The notes under the pieces are model-generated. The model was not told where the DNA came from and made no database searches. It saw nothing but the letters and a program-made list of their open reading frames with translations. Source: Owenia fusiformis (Eukaryota; Annelida; Polychaeta; Sabellida; Oweniidae). From it: a stretch of DNA of 64,000 nt. The position numbers and the translations under genes were made by a program. This document shows, in pieces, positions 31,897 to 44,240 of this stretch (positions within the stretch are counted from its first letter, which is position 1; every line of letters begins with the position of its first letter). The stretch is from NCBI GenBank assembly GCA_903813345.2, contig CAIIXF020000009.1:21599759-21663758 (forward strand), read 5' to 3'.

Positions 31897-32424
31897 ACAT
31901 GAATTCACAAAAGGACCGCGAGTTGTTTGTAGAATGAATCGGGGGAGTTTTTTCATGCATTTCTCTAAATACACTTTCAAACATTTTATTGACTATTGTT
32001 TTGCTTTATATCACAACCCAATGAGGTGTGTATTAATGATTCACTTTCCTGTTATCTAAAAATTTGCTTGTATACCATAGGATTGCTATGGGAAATTCCT
32101 CAATAAGAAAATTCTAGGGAATAAGGAATGGGTACCATTTACGCAATTTGAGAAATTATTGGCATACCTTAAACCTATTTTAAAACAGCATTTATATGAT
32201 CGTAATCAATGATTCCCAGCCCTCTGAAGTTTGAAAAATGAAAATACTTGTGTGTTAATCCATAGGTAATCCTTGAAAAAGAGAAATATTGTTTGGGGAT
32301 TATATGGTGCAGTGTTATAGTCAATAAAATGTTTTAAAGTGTATTAATGTTTTTAAGATAAAAAACACCAGCAAAATGCAAAATCCCCCGATTCATTATA
32401 CAAACAACATGCGGTCCTTTGCTT
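31897..32424. repeat. Inner inverted repeat of foldback A
   Basis: 'aaaggaccgcgagttgtttgt' with 'gaatgaatcgggggag' (about 31908-31950) faces its inverse at about 32382-32422. This makes a second, inner fold. Confidence 0.7.
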
Positions 32425-33723
32425 GACAATCGAATCCGTTTTCCATAGCAACCATCAAACCTATAATCACCATAATCTTTTTCCAGTTACTAATGACATA
32501 TACATGTGTAATTTTTAGTATGTTAATACGAGGGGAGTGGCATAAATATTTGGGGATGAACAAAATGATAAAAAGTTAACCGATGCCTACATTCTGTAGA
32601 AATATTGAACTATTAAGTAGGTTTGATCATACAGTTAAATGTCACGCTCACTTTGGATTATAAAGAAGAAGTGGGTCATAGTATAATCTAAAAAATCTAA
32701 TTGAAACCGAATCATTTCAGTTTTAATGCATGCAGGACATACATATGCAGTTTTCTAAACCTTAAAACAATGCTAATTTTCCAGCAGAATTCGCTAGTAT
32801 TCTTTGTAAACCAGCGCCCCTCCCAATATCTTCGCAAATTCACAAATTTTGACGATCGAATCCTGTTTAGAAACCATAATACCTATAATTACCAAGAATT
32901 TTTCCAATTACTGATGACATATACATTTATTCTGTCTGAAAAATTGGTGGTTATTCGCTGCATTGTTGTAAAGTTATTAATCATTTTCAAGGTACTGTAT
33001 CCCCTACTTTTGTCACGCGGGATGGGTGGTGGTGACGAAGGAGGCGTTATAAATATTGAGGGGGATAAATGAAATCATATAAACTGGTAACTGATACCAG
33101 AATCCTACATTCTGTTGAAATTGTGATAATACTGGCTATACAATTAAAGTTATCTACTGTTAAGTAGGCTTGATCATTCAGTTAAATGCCACGCCCACTT
33201 TGGATTATTTAGAAGGGGTGGGTCATAGAAAAAAATTTTAAAAATATTTCTGATTGAGATTCAATCATCATTCCAATTTTAATGCATGCAGGACATATAC
33301 ATGCAATTTTCCAGACCTTAAAACAATACTATTTTTGCAGCATAACTTGCTAACATAAGATTTTTTCATTAACGAGCCCCAAAAACAGACAGAAATTAGC
33401 AAATTTTGACAATCAAATTATGTTTCCATAGCAACCATCATACCTATAGTCACCAAATTTTTACAACTTATCAAAGACATATATGTGCATATATTCTGAA
33501 AAAATTGTGGTTATTTATAATGTTTTTGTAAAGTTATTAATTATTTTCTATGTACCCCCTACTTTTGTCGTGCGTGGGGTATAAATATTGATTTTTTCCT
33601 AAACGCTGTAAAATTTTGCTTAATTATTGCCAAATTCTGGTGAGAATTACAAATTAAGATGTAACTAGCATGGTCTCCAAAATTCTACCTACATACCGCA
33701 ATTTAAGGGCTAGCCCATCACCT

Positions 33724-34323
33724 ATTTATATATAGCAAGTGCAAATCAAGGGTTTTATTGCCTTAACTGGCTCCACTAATAGAACATACAAAAGATGAGC
33801 ATTTATATAGAGATGTGCAAGTATGTTTTAGGAGATAGGCAAAATTAAATAAATGATAAAAATAATTTCTACATTTAGTTCAGTGTAGCTTTGTAACATT
33901 TTGTAATATTACTGAAGTAAAACAATATAAATAGTGGTGTCAAGGAATGAAATAGAAATATTCAATGTTTTGTTCCACTATTCGTTTCATAGTTTACCCA
34001 TACTAGGATGCATGCACAGTACTGCTTTCTTTTTGAACACTGAATCATTGAACAAAATTGAGCGAAGAGCTACAGAGCTACAGCATAAGCTGTCAGAGAT
34101 GCTGGTATACAAATCTAGAAATGGATACTTGTATAGGTCAATGATAAAATGTCTTTGGTTCCAGGCTGATAATCAAAGGATAACAGTAATGTTGCTGTGA
34201 TATGTGGGTGACATGAGATTAATAGGAACTGTTAAGTAATGATGATAATAATTCATTTAATACATTTTGCAATCATATCTCGTTGTTAGCTATAGAGTGG
34301 CATGTCTGGGTCAGAGCCTTCAT
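33724..34323. other. No supported feature
   Basis: One 88-codon plus-strand frame (33934-34200) is unrecognised and not supported by splice context or motif. Confidence 0.4.
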
Positions 34324-34500
34324 TATCCCAGCGAACGAAGTTCTGTAGGGATATTATGAAGCCCTCCGTCCGTCCGTCGGTTGGTTGGTCAGTCGTCTGT
34401 CCGTCCGTGTGTCCGGAAGATAACTCGAATACTAGTCGACAGATTTTCTTCATATTTGGTGGAAAAAATGTATTTATTCACGGTTGAATCACGAAGTATG
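34324..34500 (+). repeat. Truncated copy of the CGAACGAAG/(CCGT)n element
   Basis: It opens with TATCCCAGCGAACGAAGTTC, then a CCGT/CCGTCGG simple repeat, then 'gataactcgaatact' and 'ttcatatttggt'. The order is the same as at 49052-49215, but the minisatellite core is missing. Confidence 0.75.
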
Positions 34501-35320
34501 AATTAGTGTATAAATAATTTCTGTACGGTCAAGGTGATTTGAAATGATCTAATAATAGAACGAGGTCATGTATGAGTGGATTGTTTTCTTGGGTATTGAA
34601 AGGTTTTGTAGGCGTCATCTCGGTTCTAAACGCCAAAGCGGGTGGACTAAACTTAAAGTATCATATTATCTTAGATACGTATTTAGTTTATTGTATGTTC
34701 AAAAAATTATTAACATGGTTATTTGGTTATGTAGTAGTTAAAATCCTCACACTGCTCCTTTTCATGGAGAGGTGGACCTCCTTATAGAATTTTCTGTAAA
34801 GTACGCGCTGGTGTATTGCAGTTTTTTATAAAGGGTTGGGTTCCCGGATCAGGAGCCGGTGCAACAGTTGCATCGTTAACAGTTTTGGTCACAGACAAAC
34901 CATTAAAATTCAAGTGCAAATAGCAACTCTTTTATCAGCAAAATAGTTTGTAGACGCGAATTAAATACATAATAATCGATAAAGATCGCATTGTAATAAT
35001 GTTAATAATTAATGTTGTAAGATAAATATGATATTGTATTTGTCAGTTGGAATAAACGGTTACTGCAGCTCCACTCTCGGCGCTTGGCGCAGAACCATAC
35101 CTAAGAGGATGTGTGTTAGGTTTTTTATTGAGAATGAAGAAGCTTTGTTAGGACAGAATGTATATTGGTGAATAGTTTTACGCTTTTCAAGATGGCCAAC
35201 AGTTTGAAAATGGCGGGAATTTTTCGTATAAATCTTATGTTTTTCATTTTAAACCAAAATAATAGATATTATTATTTGAAATTTTGGTAGTATATTAACA
35301 ACATCTATCTATTTCACATA
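34501..35320. other. No supported feature
   Basis: AT-rich, with short unrecognised frames only. Confidence 0.4.
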
Positions 35321-35922
35321 CCGTATTCTCTGTAATTAGCGCCCAGGGCGTTTAGAAAATTGAAAATACATTATTTAGACCATTCTAATAAGCGCCCATG
35401 TATGAAAGAAATCAGAAATCCCGAGGAATTTCATGTATGGCAATTTTTCTTGACAAGAATGCATTTTCTTCAACATATTTTTATAATAATATGACAAGTG
35501 CTGTTATTGGAGAGAATACGGTAAAGATCGCTTAGACAATATTGACAGTGGTTGAAGACCCGTCTATGTCTAATTTATTTCCGGCACGCCCACTTTGTCA
35601 TTATCGCCGATTACCTTCAATATTTCCACTAGAGACTGCTGGATATCGATCTAAAGTTATACATTATTTCTAATTTGATGAGAGATCATCATTATTCATG
35701 CAAAAGTCGTGTAAAAGTCGAGAAACATTAAAAAGAAACCAGAAAGTTCACGACCTTGACATGCGCAGAACATCTGCGCAGTAGCTTTTGAAATTTCTGA
35801 ATGCCGATAAAGAACAATTCCTTCATTCATTATGGATTATTATGATTCCTCGATGTTTCTTGAACTTTGTGAAGCGGGGTGGGCGCTTATTAGAGAGTGA
35901 GCGGTAATTACAGAGAATACGG
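35321..35922. mobile_element. 602-bp TA-flanked inverted-repeat element
   Basis: Terminal inverted repeats CCGTATTCTCTGTAATTA (35321 on) and TAATTACAGAGAATACGG (to 35922) are perfect. TA flanks both sides, as for Tc1/mariner-type insertions. An extra copy of the inverse tip sits inside at about 35510-35523. Non-autonomous. Confidence 0.85.
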
Positions 35923-37377
35923 TATATCTCGGGTTTTTCACCCTGACCCAAAGGGGCACAAATGGGGATTGGGAAAACAGGAATTTGCTTTAATTTTGAG
36001 ATGTTTTTGAAGTATAGCTTTATTATACTCAAATGAAAGGCAATTTAGAGTAGATTGCAAATATTGTAGCGTTTTTCTGATTCGGGCCTTCAAAATGGCC
36101 GCCTAATGTGGGATTTCGCAATTTTTTTCTGATCTCTTAAAGGTATGGCTACTGTAGTCTTTAATTTCGCTGTGTGTATATTTTCGCTATATTCGCGGGA
36201 TGCCCTCCATTCGCGAAAAAAGAACCCGCAAATTATTAGCTACACATGTAGGTCTAGGCTAGTTGTCTTGAAAAAAAATCTGAAAAAATTGAGGAAAAAA
36301 TTATGATTTTGTTGATTTTCTGTAAGTCCGTGGCACTTATCCCTCATATCCCTAAGCTACATCATATTTTGTAGGTGTGTGCATCTTAAGTCATAATCAT
36401 GAGATAGTAATGCACATAGTTATTTATAGTGAAAAACGATCTCAAACATTTTAATTTCAGTTCACGCATGCGTACTAAACTCAGAGGTCAAAGTTCAAAA
36501 TTAACATCTGTGTAAGAACTAACCAAGCAATCAGTAATGTAGGACTACTATAGTATAATACAGTGCGCAAAATGTTTGTGTAATCAAGGTTTACGTTTAT
36601 TTGATTGACTGCCATACATAATTGGCTTAGTTTATGAACAAGCAACTCAAATGTCAGTCCCGGGATATCAGGTTCGTTCATAATGTTTTCGTCAGTGCAC
36701 AGAAAACTCCCAAGATGCTTTGTGAATATGGCGATTTTTCGTAAGTTTATTTATTTTGTTTATACAGATAACTTGATAAGTGCACTCAGCGTGAAAATAT
36801 AAACACGCTAAATTAACGAATTTATAAAAGGCGCGAAAATTTACCCCCGCATAAATTAAGACGTCTCCAGTTTATTATACTCAAATTGAAGGTATTTCTG
36901 AGTAGATCACAATTATGGCATTGTTTTCTGATTTGCGCCTCTGAAAATTCAAAATAGCTGACTAGAGCAGAAATTCGCCATTACTTAGAGTTATCTTGAA
37001 AGTATGGTTACATGATACTACAATGATTTAAAATATTTATTGAAGGTATACGAGTAGATGGTAAATATTACATTGTGACTGTACAGATTGATGATTTATA
37101 TAGTGTTCGTTGGGATTTGCTACAATGTGGAGTTGCCATTTTCTAGTTAAGCTTGACTTACTTATATATTCGAGTCTGAACCCAGACACTTACAACAGCA
37201 CCTATATAGGTGCAATGGGACTAGATATATCACTCTCTTTGGACAAAATTTGATAAAACCCAAACTCATGGGATAAAATGTTAAATTGATTTTATTCTCA
37301 TTTGGATACATTTTAGCAAATAAAATATTACTGTCAGAGTTAAGGTTTCAGATAATTATGAAGAAGATTGCCATGTA
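35923..37377. other. No supported gene
   Basis: Contains diverged text about 'cttcaaaatggccg' similar to the repeats further right. Nothing coding is supported. Confidence 0.4.
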
Positions 37378-38613
37378 CAGGGTGTCCCGAAAGTATGGCC
37401 CCCCCCTAGGCAGACATATACCAGTGTCGTCATAGTATGTTTCATATATCATTTTAATGCTTATCCAAAGTTACATGGTTCAACTCTCAAATGTGAAAAA
37501 ATTACAGGCATTTCAAAATTTAGTGTTTGGTCAAAATTAAGTTCAATTTTACACCAAAACACTAGTCAATGTGTCCTCCTGGGGCATCTTAACAACAGCA
37601 ATTCTTTTCGGGTCAGATGGATATTGAGTTGGAAAAAGAGAATGGTGAGGGTAGAAACTCTAAGGAAACTCTTCTAAAGTCCTTTAACAGGTTTTAAGAG
37701 GGTTATAAAATTCCATACCCCTATTTGAAGGGCTTCTGAGGTCATATCTGAAAATAATCGCTGCTGTTAACATAGCCAAGGGGGGACACATTGACTAGTA
37801 ATGCGGTGTAAAATTGAACTTTATTTTGACAAATTACACTAACTTTTAAAATGACTGTAACTTTTTCCCATTTGGGAGTTAAACCATGATACTTGGCAAA
37901 TCAATGTAACTTTGGATAAGCTTTAAAATGATATATGACACATACTATTAATGGAGGGGGGATTTATATATCTTTACGATGGAACAAATTCACAAGAACT
38001 CATGTATTTGAAAAAACTAAACTCAGTACCCCAGTAAGACACTGGATATTATATCTCTGGAGAATGAAAAATGGGAAAATTTGGAGTCATAAGAATAAAT
38101 TCAAGTAGCATGTCTTATCATGTCTTACATACATGTGATTCCCCCTCCATCCGATCCCCCTCCATCCCAAATAAATTTATTTCGATTATTTTTTGTATAA
38201 CACATGGAAACTAACTTTAAAAAGTGAGCAATGTCATTAGCATTGTGATAATAACGTCCCTAATACCTATTTATTACAGGTTGTGTAGATCATTGTTGCC
38301 CGATTTATAGCAAAAACATTGACTTTTGCACGTTGGTGTTGATGCACCTTTTTTAATAGATCTCATATCTCAGAAGGGTATCAGTTCAAAAAAATACTAG
38401 ATGACCTAACATATTTTGCCATGCACTGCACCTATTTATTTGGCAATCCAGTTTTAAATTTTCTCTTGAAAAAATAAATCTTCCACATTTGTTGTGTTTT
38501 CTTGCATAAATTGCCTAATCCCCCCTCCATCCCATTTGTATGATCACAGGGCGTGATGAGGACACTGGAATATGTCTGCCTAGGGGGGGGGGGCATACTT
38601 TTGGGACACCCTG
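37378..38613. mobile_element. 1.24-kb Tc1/mariner-type non-autonomous element
   Basis: Inverted ends CAGGGTGTCCCGAAAGTATG and CATACTTTTGGGACACCCTG continue into C8/G11 runs and 'taggcagacatat'. The arms are about 45 bp and flanked by TA (37376-37377, 38614-38615). CAGGGTGTCCC tips are typical of mariner-like elements. No open frame of 60 codons lies inside. Confidence 0.88.
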
Positions 38614-39558
38614 TAAATGAAGCTCTTGTTTTTCAAAGGCCTTTGGATTTCCTGATCCTACTGAAGATCATTGGATGATTACGTCATGAAAACCTGCAAT
38701 ATCCGTTCTTTATTCTTCAACATAGTGATTCTAATATGTTATGATGATACCTACCTGTAGGGTTATATTGACACTGGTGACGATTAATTACTTGATATTT
38801 ATACTGAACAGTTGAATGAAGAATTTGAATTAGAAGCTTTCAGAAATCTATCTATTGGAAAAGGAAAAAACAGGCAATATACATTTCTATAAATCAAGCA
38901 TTAATCTGCTCTTGCAAGATACATGTTTACAGCAACTGTCTATGACATAATTAAACAAATAAAATATTTTCAGAAAATGACCTGATATAATAATTTTCAC
39001 TTCACACGTGTTGCAGACATCAGTTTGGAACCAATGCTCTGTCCAACCTAACTTTTATATGAGAAATTGGCATTCCCTGCAGATCTCAATCCTGGATGGA
39101 ACTTTTAGCATACTTTCTTAGATGCTGCAATCGGAGTACCACCAGATGCGATAATTTCACTACCTCCCTTTCCTACTCCCAGCGAATCAGTATTATGAAA
39201 GACCCATTATCAGTTTGCTGTATATCAGCATCACATTCCTATTCTATTTTGGGTGTATTTACTATTTTTACATATATATTTTTTTATTTTAGAAAGCAGT
39301 GATGGGGTACACTAGACGGAATATCCGCAAAAATGTGATGAAAATTCCCAGGGGCTAATAGTCAATTTTCAGAACTTAACTATTTAGGACAATAACACCC
39401 CCCTCCTTAGAAAGTATCAGAACATAGTAAATTATCCGACATTAATATTTTGCGTTGGTCCTTTAATAATTTTATCAGTTGGTGCATCAATCCCCCCAAC
39501 ATAGTATAATGTTGGAGAGAGAATGTTGGACAAAAATGGGTTATTAAGGCTTTTTTAT
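38614..39558. other. No supported feature
   Basis: A 68-codon plus-strand frame (39096-39302) is unrecognised. Nothing else stands out. Confidence 0.4.
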
Positions 39559-40719
39559 TATCGCACTTTGAAAAAGTGCTATATTGTCGTCGTCTTGAGC
39601 TGTTGGGCGGGCGTGCGGGTGTGCGGGTGTGCGGGCGGGCGGCACATAAACCAAATCTTGTCATCAAATTTCTAGGATAACTGCTTACCTGTTCAACTTG
39701 AAATTTTTACAGATGCAAGAGCAGACTAGTACCAAGATCTGATTAGGTTAAGGGCATGCTGGGTAAACTATGTGGTGGCCATTTTGAATTTTTCAACAAA
39801 TCTTGTCATCAAAATTCCAGGAAAACCACTTATCCGTTCAACTTGAAATTTTTACAGATGCAAGAGCAGACTATTGCCAAGATCTGATTAGGTTTTGGGT
39901 ATGCTGACTGATTTACATGGCGGCCATTTTGAATTTTTCAATTTGGCGGCCATTTTGAATTTTTCAACTTGCTCCAAATTGACCAAATTGTTTATTTAAA
40001 AAACATCTACAAGTTCTCAGAAGTTCAAATCTGACCTTATATTTCAGATTTGACCTTTCGTCCACCTTCAGTGACCTTGAAAAGGTAAAAAAAGTTGATT
40101 TTCTAAATTGATATTTTGGATTTAAATTTAGGTCAGCTTAATTACAAAACACCTACTGAGGTCTGAAAAAGTGAAATTTTCAAGGTCGAAGGTCAAGGTC
40201 ATTAAACTAGGTCACAGATTTGACCTTTCATTCACCTTCAGTGACCTTGAAAAGGTCAAAAAAGTTGATTTTCTAAATTGATATTTTGGATTTAAAATTT
40301 AGGTAAGCTTAATTACAAAACACCTACTGAGGTCTGAAAAGTGAAATTTTCAAGGTCGAAGGTCAAGGTCATTAATGATGTTATCCAAGTTTCTCAAAGT
40401 TTGAGACTACAAATCAATTCTTGTCATCAAAATTCCAAGAAAACCGCTAACCTGTTCAACTTGAAATTTTTACACATGCAATAGCAGACTAGTGCCAAGA
40501 TCTGATTAGGTTTAGGGCATGCTGGGTAAACTACGTGGCGGCCATTTTGATTTTTCAACAAATCTTGTCATCAAAATTCCAGGAAAACCACTTATCCGTT
40601 CAACTTGGAATTTTTACAGATGCAAGAGCAGACTATTGCCAAGATCTGATTAGGTTTTGGGTATGCTGGCTGAATTACATGGTGGCCATTTTGAATTTTT
40701 CAATTTGGTGGCCATTTTG

Positions 40720-41486
40720 CAGAGATCACGATAGTTGAAAAAACTTGTTAGCCATTGTGGCTAAATCTTCCAAAAAAAATTTCGCCAACCAAAATATGAA
40801 TTAGCCATTTTGAAAAACCGTAAAAAAGGGAACATTAAAAATGATGCAATGTCTGATGATGACAGTTTCACTTTCAGTTTCACTTTTCAAAATCATATTC
40901 AGAAATAAAAAAACGTCAATTAAAATTGAATGTAAAGCATCTGCCGCGAATGTGATCGGCATTTCACATAGTCTGCACGGTGTTCGTTTACCTTGTGATA
41001 TCGGAGTCCCAAAATACTTCCAAACTGCCGACTTTTTCGACTTAGATGCCGGCTCGAGTTTTCAATTTCTTTCCTACATCCGGCATACTGATAATGCACT
41101 CGATTTGCGAACGACGATGAAGAAATTTACGAACAAGCATTACCATCTACCTGAAATTGCGGATCCGTTAATAACACTTTTCAATGCAAAGAAGTGTAAA
41201 CTAGGTACGAGGTAAGTGAAAATATTTAATTTTTCAGAACGAAGTCGGAGGTGTTCCTCGCTATTTATACACGTTTTTATGCATTCTAGGGAAGGAATCT
41301 TTGTACCGATATTAACCCTTTCTGTCCCATGTCCCGAACCGAAGCATCTGGACCGAAATTCGGTCCAATATCGGGAAACCGTGACACCTCTAATTCGCCA
41401 TAACTGCGAAATACCTTTACATATTTTTCGCCACCTCTTTCGAAAATTCGCGATTGGCGAATGGCGAACGTCTACCGTGATCTCTG
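40720..41486. mobile_element. hAT-like insertion carrying a 124-codon frame
   Basis: The ends CAGAGATCACGATAG and CTACCGTGATCTCTG are inverse with one mismatch. The 7-bp duplication CATTTTG flanks it (40713-40719, 41487-41493). The interrupted repeat unit is intact elsewhere (39950-39975), confirming the insertion. The interior is less AT-rich than its surroundings. It holds a 124-codon plus-strand frame (40841-41215) followed at once by a donor-like 'gag|gtaagtg' (41212). I do not recognise the peptide. Confidence 0.75.
40841..41215 (+). CDS. Unrecognised frame in hAT-like element, possible captured exon
   Basis: A 124-codon frame inside the insertion at 40720-41486. I see no known domain, no signal peptide and no clear membrane segment. 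Its second half is moderately polar and includes Y-F-Q-T-A-D-F-F-D-L-D-A-G-S. The end coincides with GAG|GTAAGTGAA, a strong donor, so the true coding part may end at 41211 and be spliced. It could be a remnant of the element's own transposase gene, a host exon carried by the element, or chance. Codon use looks less AT-rich than nearby sequence. Confidence 0.3.
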   Translation: MMQCLMMTVSLSVSLFKIIFRNKKTSIKIECKASAANVIGISHSLHGVRLPCDIGVPKYFQTADFFDLDAGSSFQFLSYIRHTDNALDLRTTMKKFTNKHYHLPEIADPLITLFNAKKCKLGTR

Positions 41487-42054
41487 CATTTTGAATTTTT
41501 CAACTTGCTCCAAATTGACCAAATTTTTTTTTAAAAAACATCTACAAGTTCCCAGAAGTTCAAATCTGACCTTAGATTTCAGATTTGACTTTTCCTTGAC
41601 CTTCAGTGACCTTGAAAAGGCCAAAAATTTGATTTTCTAAATTGATATTCTGGATTTAAATTTAGGTCAGCTTAATTACAAAAGACCTACTGAGGTCTGA
41701 AAAAGTGAAATTTTCAAGGTCGAAGGTCATCAAATTAGGTCACAAACAATGTTATCTAAATTTTCCCAAAGTTCAACACTACAAATAAATTCTTGTCATC
41801 AAAATTGCAGGAAAACCGCTAACCTTGTCAACTTGAAATGTTTACAGATGCAAGAGCATACTAGTGCCAAGGTCTGATTAGGTATTGGCCATGCTGGGTA
41901 AATTGCATGGTGGCCAGTTTGCTCTTCAAAGTGCGATATTTATCACTGTGTGTCTTGTTTCTTAATGACTGCCATGTTTTGGTCTTTCTCTTTTGTACCT
42001 ACACATTTAGAAATTATGAATCAATTGATATCAAATTTCAATTCAATTTTGTAG

Positions 42055-42129
42055 GATATCAGACTTAGAAGAGGGGATTAAACAAACAGAGCTGACCACT
42101 AAAAGACTTCAGGAAGATTTTAAAAGGAA
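42055..42129 (+). CDS. CCDC57: CCDC57 coiled-coil exon
   Basis: A 75-bp exon with acceptor TTTTGTAG and donor GTAAGT, phase 1 in and phase 2 out. It reads ISDLEEGIKQTELTTKRLQE, then DFKR, then a Lys codon completed by the exon at 57680. This heptad-rich text aligns with the middle of vertebrate CCDC57 (v-K-D-L-E-D...L-T-R-K...F-K-R-K), and the next residues H-E-E-L-D-R come from the next exon exactly as in CCDC57. CCDC57 is a centrosome/microtubule-associated coiled-coil protein needed for centriole duplication and mitosis in vertebrates. Earlier exons were not found upstream. The alignment is from memory of the family, not a search. Confidence 0.75.
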
Positions 42130-42145
42130 GTAAGTCAAGATAATA

Positions 42146-42887
42146 GGGAGGTTAAGATTAGCGTAAAAATATATGTGTACCTATCCCTATCCGTATGTTT
42201 GTTACTAATACGTATAGGTAATGCGTATTGCAAAATGAGTTTAAGATTAACGTAAAAGGCTACGAAACCGTATGCTTCACTTTATGATAAAATTAACATC
42301 CTAATTATAGAATGAAAACCATGCGATGGCTTATATGGCATATACCAGTACATGTCAGCTCCAGAACTGTTATATACTTCAGAGAGAGTGTGGTGTAGCT
42401 ACTGTAGTTGGGAGGGGGTGTTGCTTGTGGGCCCGCTAATGGGGCAGTGACTTAAGGCGAAATGTTAAATTTCTAGCATGATCCAGCAATGAGAGGGACC
42501 AAATAGTAAAGTTAAACAATTAAAACCAAGAGAAAATGGCTGATTTCATACATTTACAATAAGCAAAACTGATGAAGAATGTGTAAATTCAACAATTTCA
42601 TCCTTCATCACATGGCATCATTTATCCCATCAATGAATGTGTTCGACCATTTAATTTCTATGCAGATTGAATGAGAAATGTTTGTTGTTACTATTTTAAA
42701 GTTTAATGAATGATGTTTGATCAATAAATGACATAATTTGTTGGATAAAAACATACGTTTTCAAATTACCTATCTTCGGTAATTACGTATTGTAAACCTT
42801 GTATCTTAGGTAAAATACCGCTTAGTGTAATAACAAACTACGTATAGGTATAGGTAAATAGTTTATTTACGCTAATCTTAAACTCCC
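42146..42887. mobile_element. 742-bp TA-flanked inverted-repeat element
   Basis: The tips GGGAGGTTAAGATTAGCGTAA and TTACGCTAATCTTAAACTCCC are near-inverse, followed by 'tacctatccctat'/'ataggtataggta'. TA flanks both ends (42144-42145, 42888-42889). It starts 16 bp into the CCDC57 intron, directly after the donor site. No coding frame. Confidence 0.8.
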
Positions 42888-43848
42888 TAATGATAAGATT
42901 TCAAATCCTTAAATAAATTACATATTATTTGAGGATATTCATGAATTACACTACAAAATTGTTGAAATGTAATTTAATGAATCCAATAGTTTGAGCCAAA
43001 GATACATGTAACTGATCATCTGTCCTTCATATAATACATGTTTTGTTTACCATATAATGCATAGATAAAATTTTGCTATGAGTTTTTATTTTCCCATTTT
43101 GCAAATGGGAAGATATTAAAATCTCTTTCTGTGTTGTTCTAAGGTAAGTGATTTGAGCAAAAATATCAGGGTATAATTTTTGTCGATGAATTTTTAATAT
43201 TAACCCATCTTTGACCAACACCAGGTTATATTTTTATTTATAATAACCCCTGCCCTCAGGATTCCGAGTTTGCAGAGCGCTGACGGAATTGGCGTTTGCC
43301 CGCAGAATTGCAGAAAGAACTATTTATTAGTGAGGAATTTTCTGCGGAATCTATATATTTTCCAAAACTTTAAATAGTCAGTTACTGGTCCAGCAATTAC
43401 ATTCAATTAATTCAATTACACCATGCGTTTTAGAAAGGCGCCTAAGGTTTTAACCCGGTTTGAAAAATATCCTGATTTCGGTTTTACAAAAGTGCTCTTC
43501 CAAAACTCCTAGAATCCTAGTCACTAGAATATATAAGCACAAATGCCAAAAGGGAAGGGTGACTAAAAACTTTAAGGAAACCCAACAAGAAAAGCAAACT
43601 GTAAGTGTAAATCTGTCATAAGAAAAGTAGACCCTATATATCCCAAAACCATGATCTAACGTGAAAAGAAACAATGTCTAACATCCCCCTCCCCCTCCAA
43701 TCGAGAACCAATATCACAATCCAGGACCAAAACACCAAGGGACATTTCATTCATACTGAAGTTATTACAATACATGTTGAGGAAAAATTGAAAAATTGAT
43801 AGCCAATACTCATAACATAAAAAATAGTTTTAGAAAAATAGTTGTAGA

Positions 43849-44240
43849 AAACGCCTTAAATCATTAGGTGCTTTGGGAGTGTAGTGTAAAAACGATCGTT
43901 TTTTGTTAAACGCCTTACCCGGGTTTATACCATTTGCCCCGAACGAAATAAGATGTATTTCGATTGCTACACATTTGGGCCACCACAAAAATACGGAAAA
44001 TGATGGATGGGAGCCAAAAGATGCAATAGGTCATCAAATCACATCGCAAAAATTGAAAGTAAGTTCAGATCACTGGCAAAAGTCTCGGCTATGTTTTCTC
44101 TTAGATGCTAAAAGAATATATTTATTGTATATGCACACATCTGCTGGATATTCTCCATATCTACATCGTTAAAAGTGCACGAAAGGCGTTTTAAAAATGA
44201 CAGGTGTAATTCCAAAATAAAATTCCTAAGGCGTTTTAGA
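43849..44240. repeat. Palindromic patch with repeated aaacgcctta/aaggcgtttt
   Basis: 'aaaacgcctta' and 'taaacgcctta' (43849, 43909) face 'aaaggcgtttta' and 'taaggcgtttta' (44181, 44227). The open frame 43903-44172 within it is unrecognised. The rest of 42888-45800 shows no gene. Confidence 0.45.

Larger units (their letters stand above)
28119..33723. mobile_element. Foldback element A with tandemly repeated arms
   Basis: The outer ends 'aggtgatgggctagccctta' (28119 on) and the inverse ending at 33723 begin long inverted arms. They continue through 'tttggcaataattaagcaaa' and 'catgacaaaag.aggggg' on both sides. Within each arm a unit of about 430-500 bp is repeated: left at 28257 and 28687, right at about 32360, 32630 and 33165. 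Arms are roughly 0.9 kb (left) and 1.3 kb (right). The centre holds other nested repeats and no transposase. Another copy of the unit lies at 1-273. Confidence 0.75.
39559..41938. mobile_element. Repeat family 'CGCACTTTGAA' with minisatellite core
   Basis: 14-bp inverted repeats TATCGCACTTTGAA (about 39559-39572) and TTCAAAGTGCGATA (41925-41938) bound it. The left end folds on itself (GCACTTT gaa AAAGTGC). It is followed by GTCGTCGTC and GGGCGGGCGTGCGGG simple repeats, then diverged tandem blocks with 'aatcttgtcatcaaaattcc', 'acttgaaatttttacagatg' and 'gtggccattttgaattttt', and paired 'ttcagtgaccttgaaaagg' blocks. It is interrupted by the insertion at 40720-41486. No transposase. The architecture parallels 49053-50214 and 51137-54915. 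Confidence 0.7.

Noticed and set aside
33934-34200. 88-codon frame with a helical middle (K-I-E-R-R-A-T-E-L-Q)
   Set aside because: It vaguely recalls the thumb end of LINE reverse transcriptases, but no RT motif is nearby and the match is too short.
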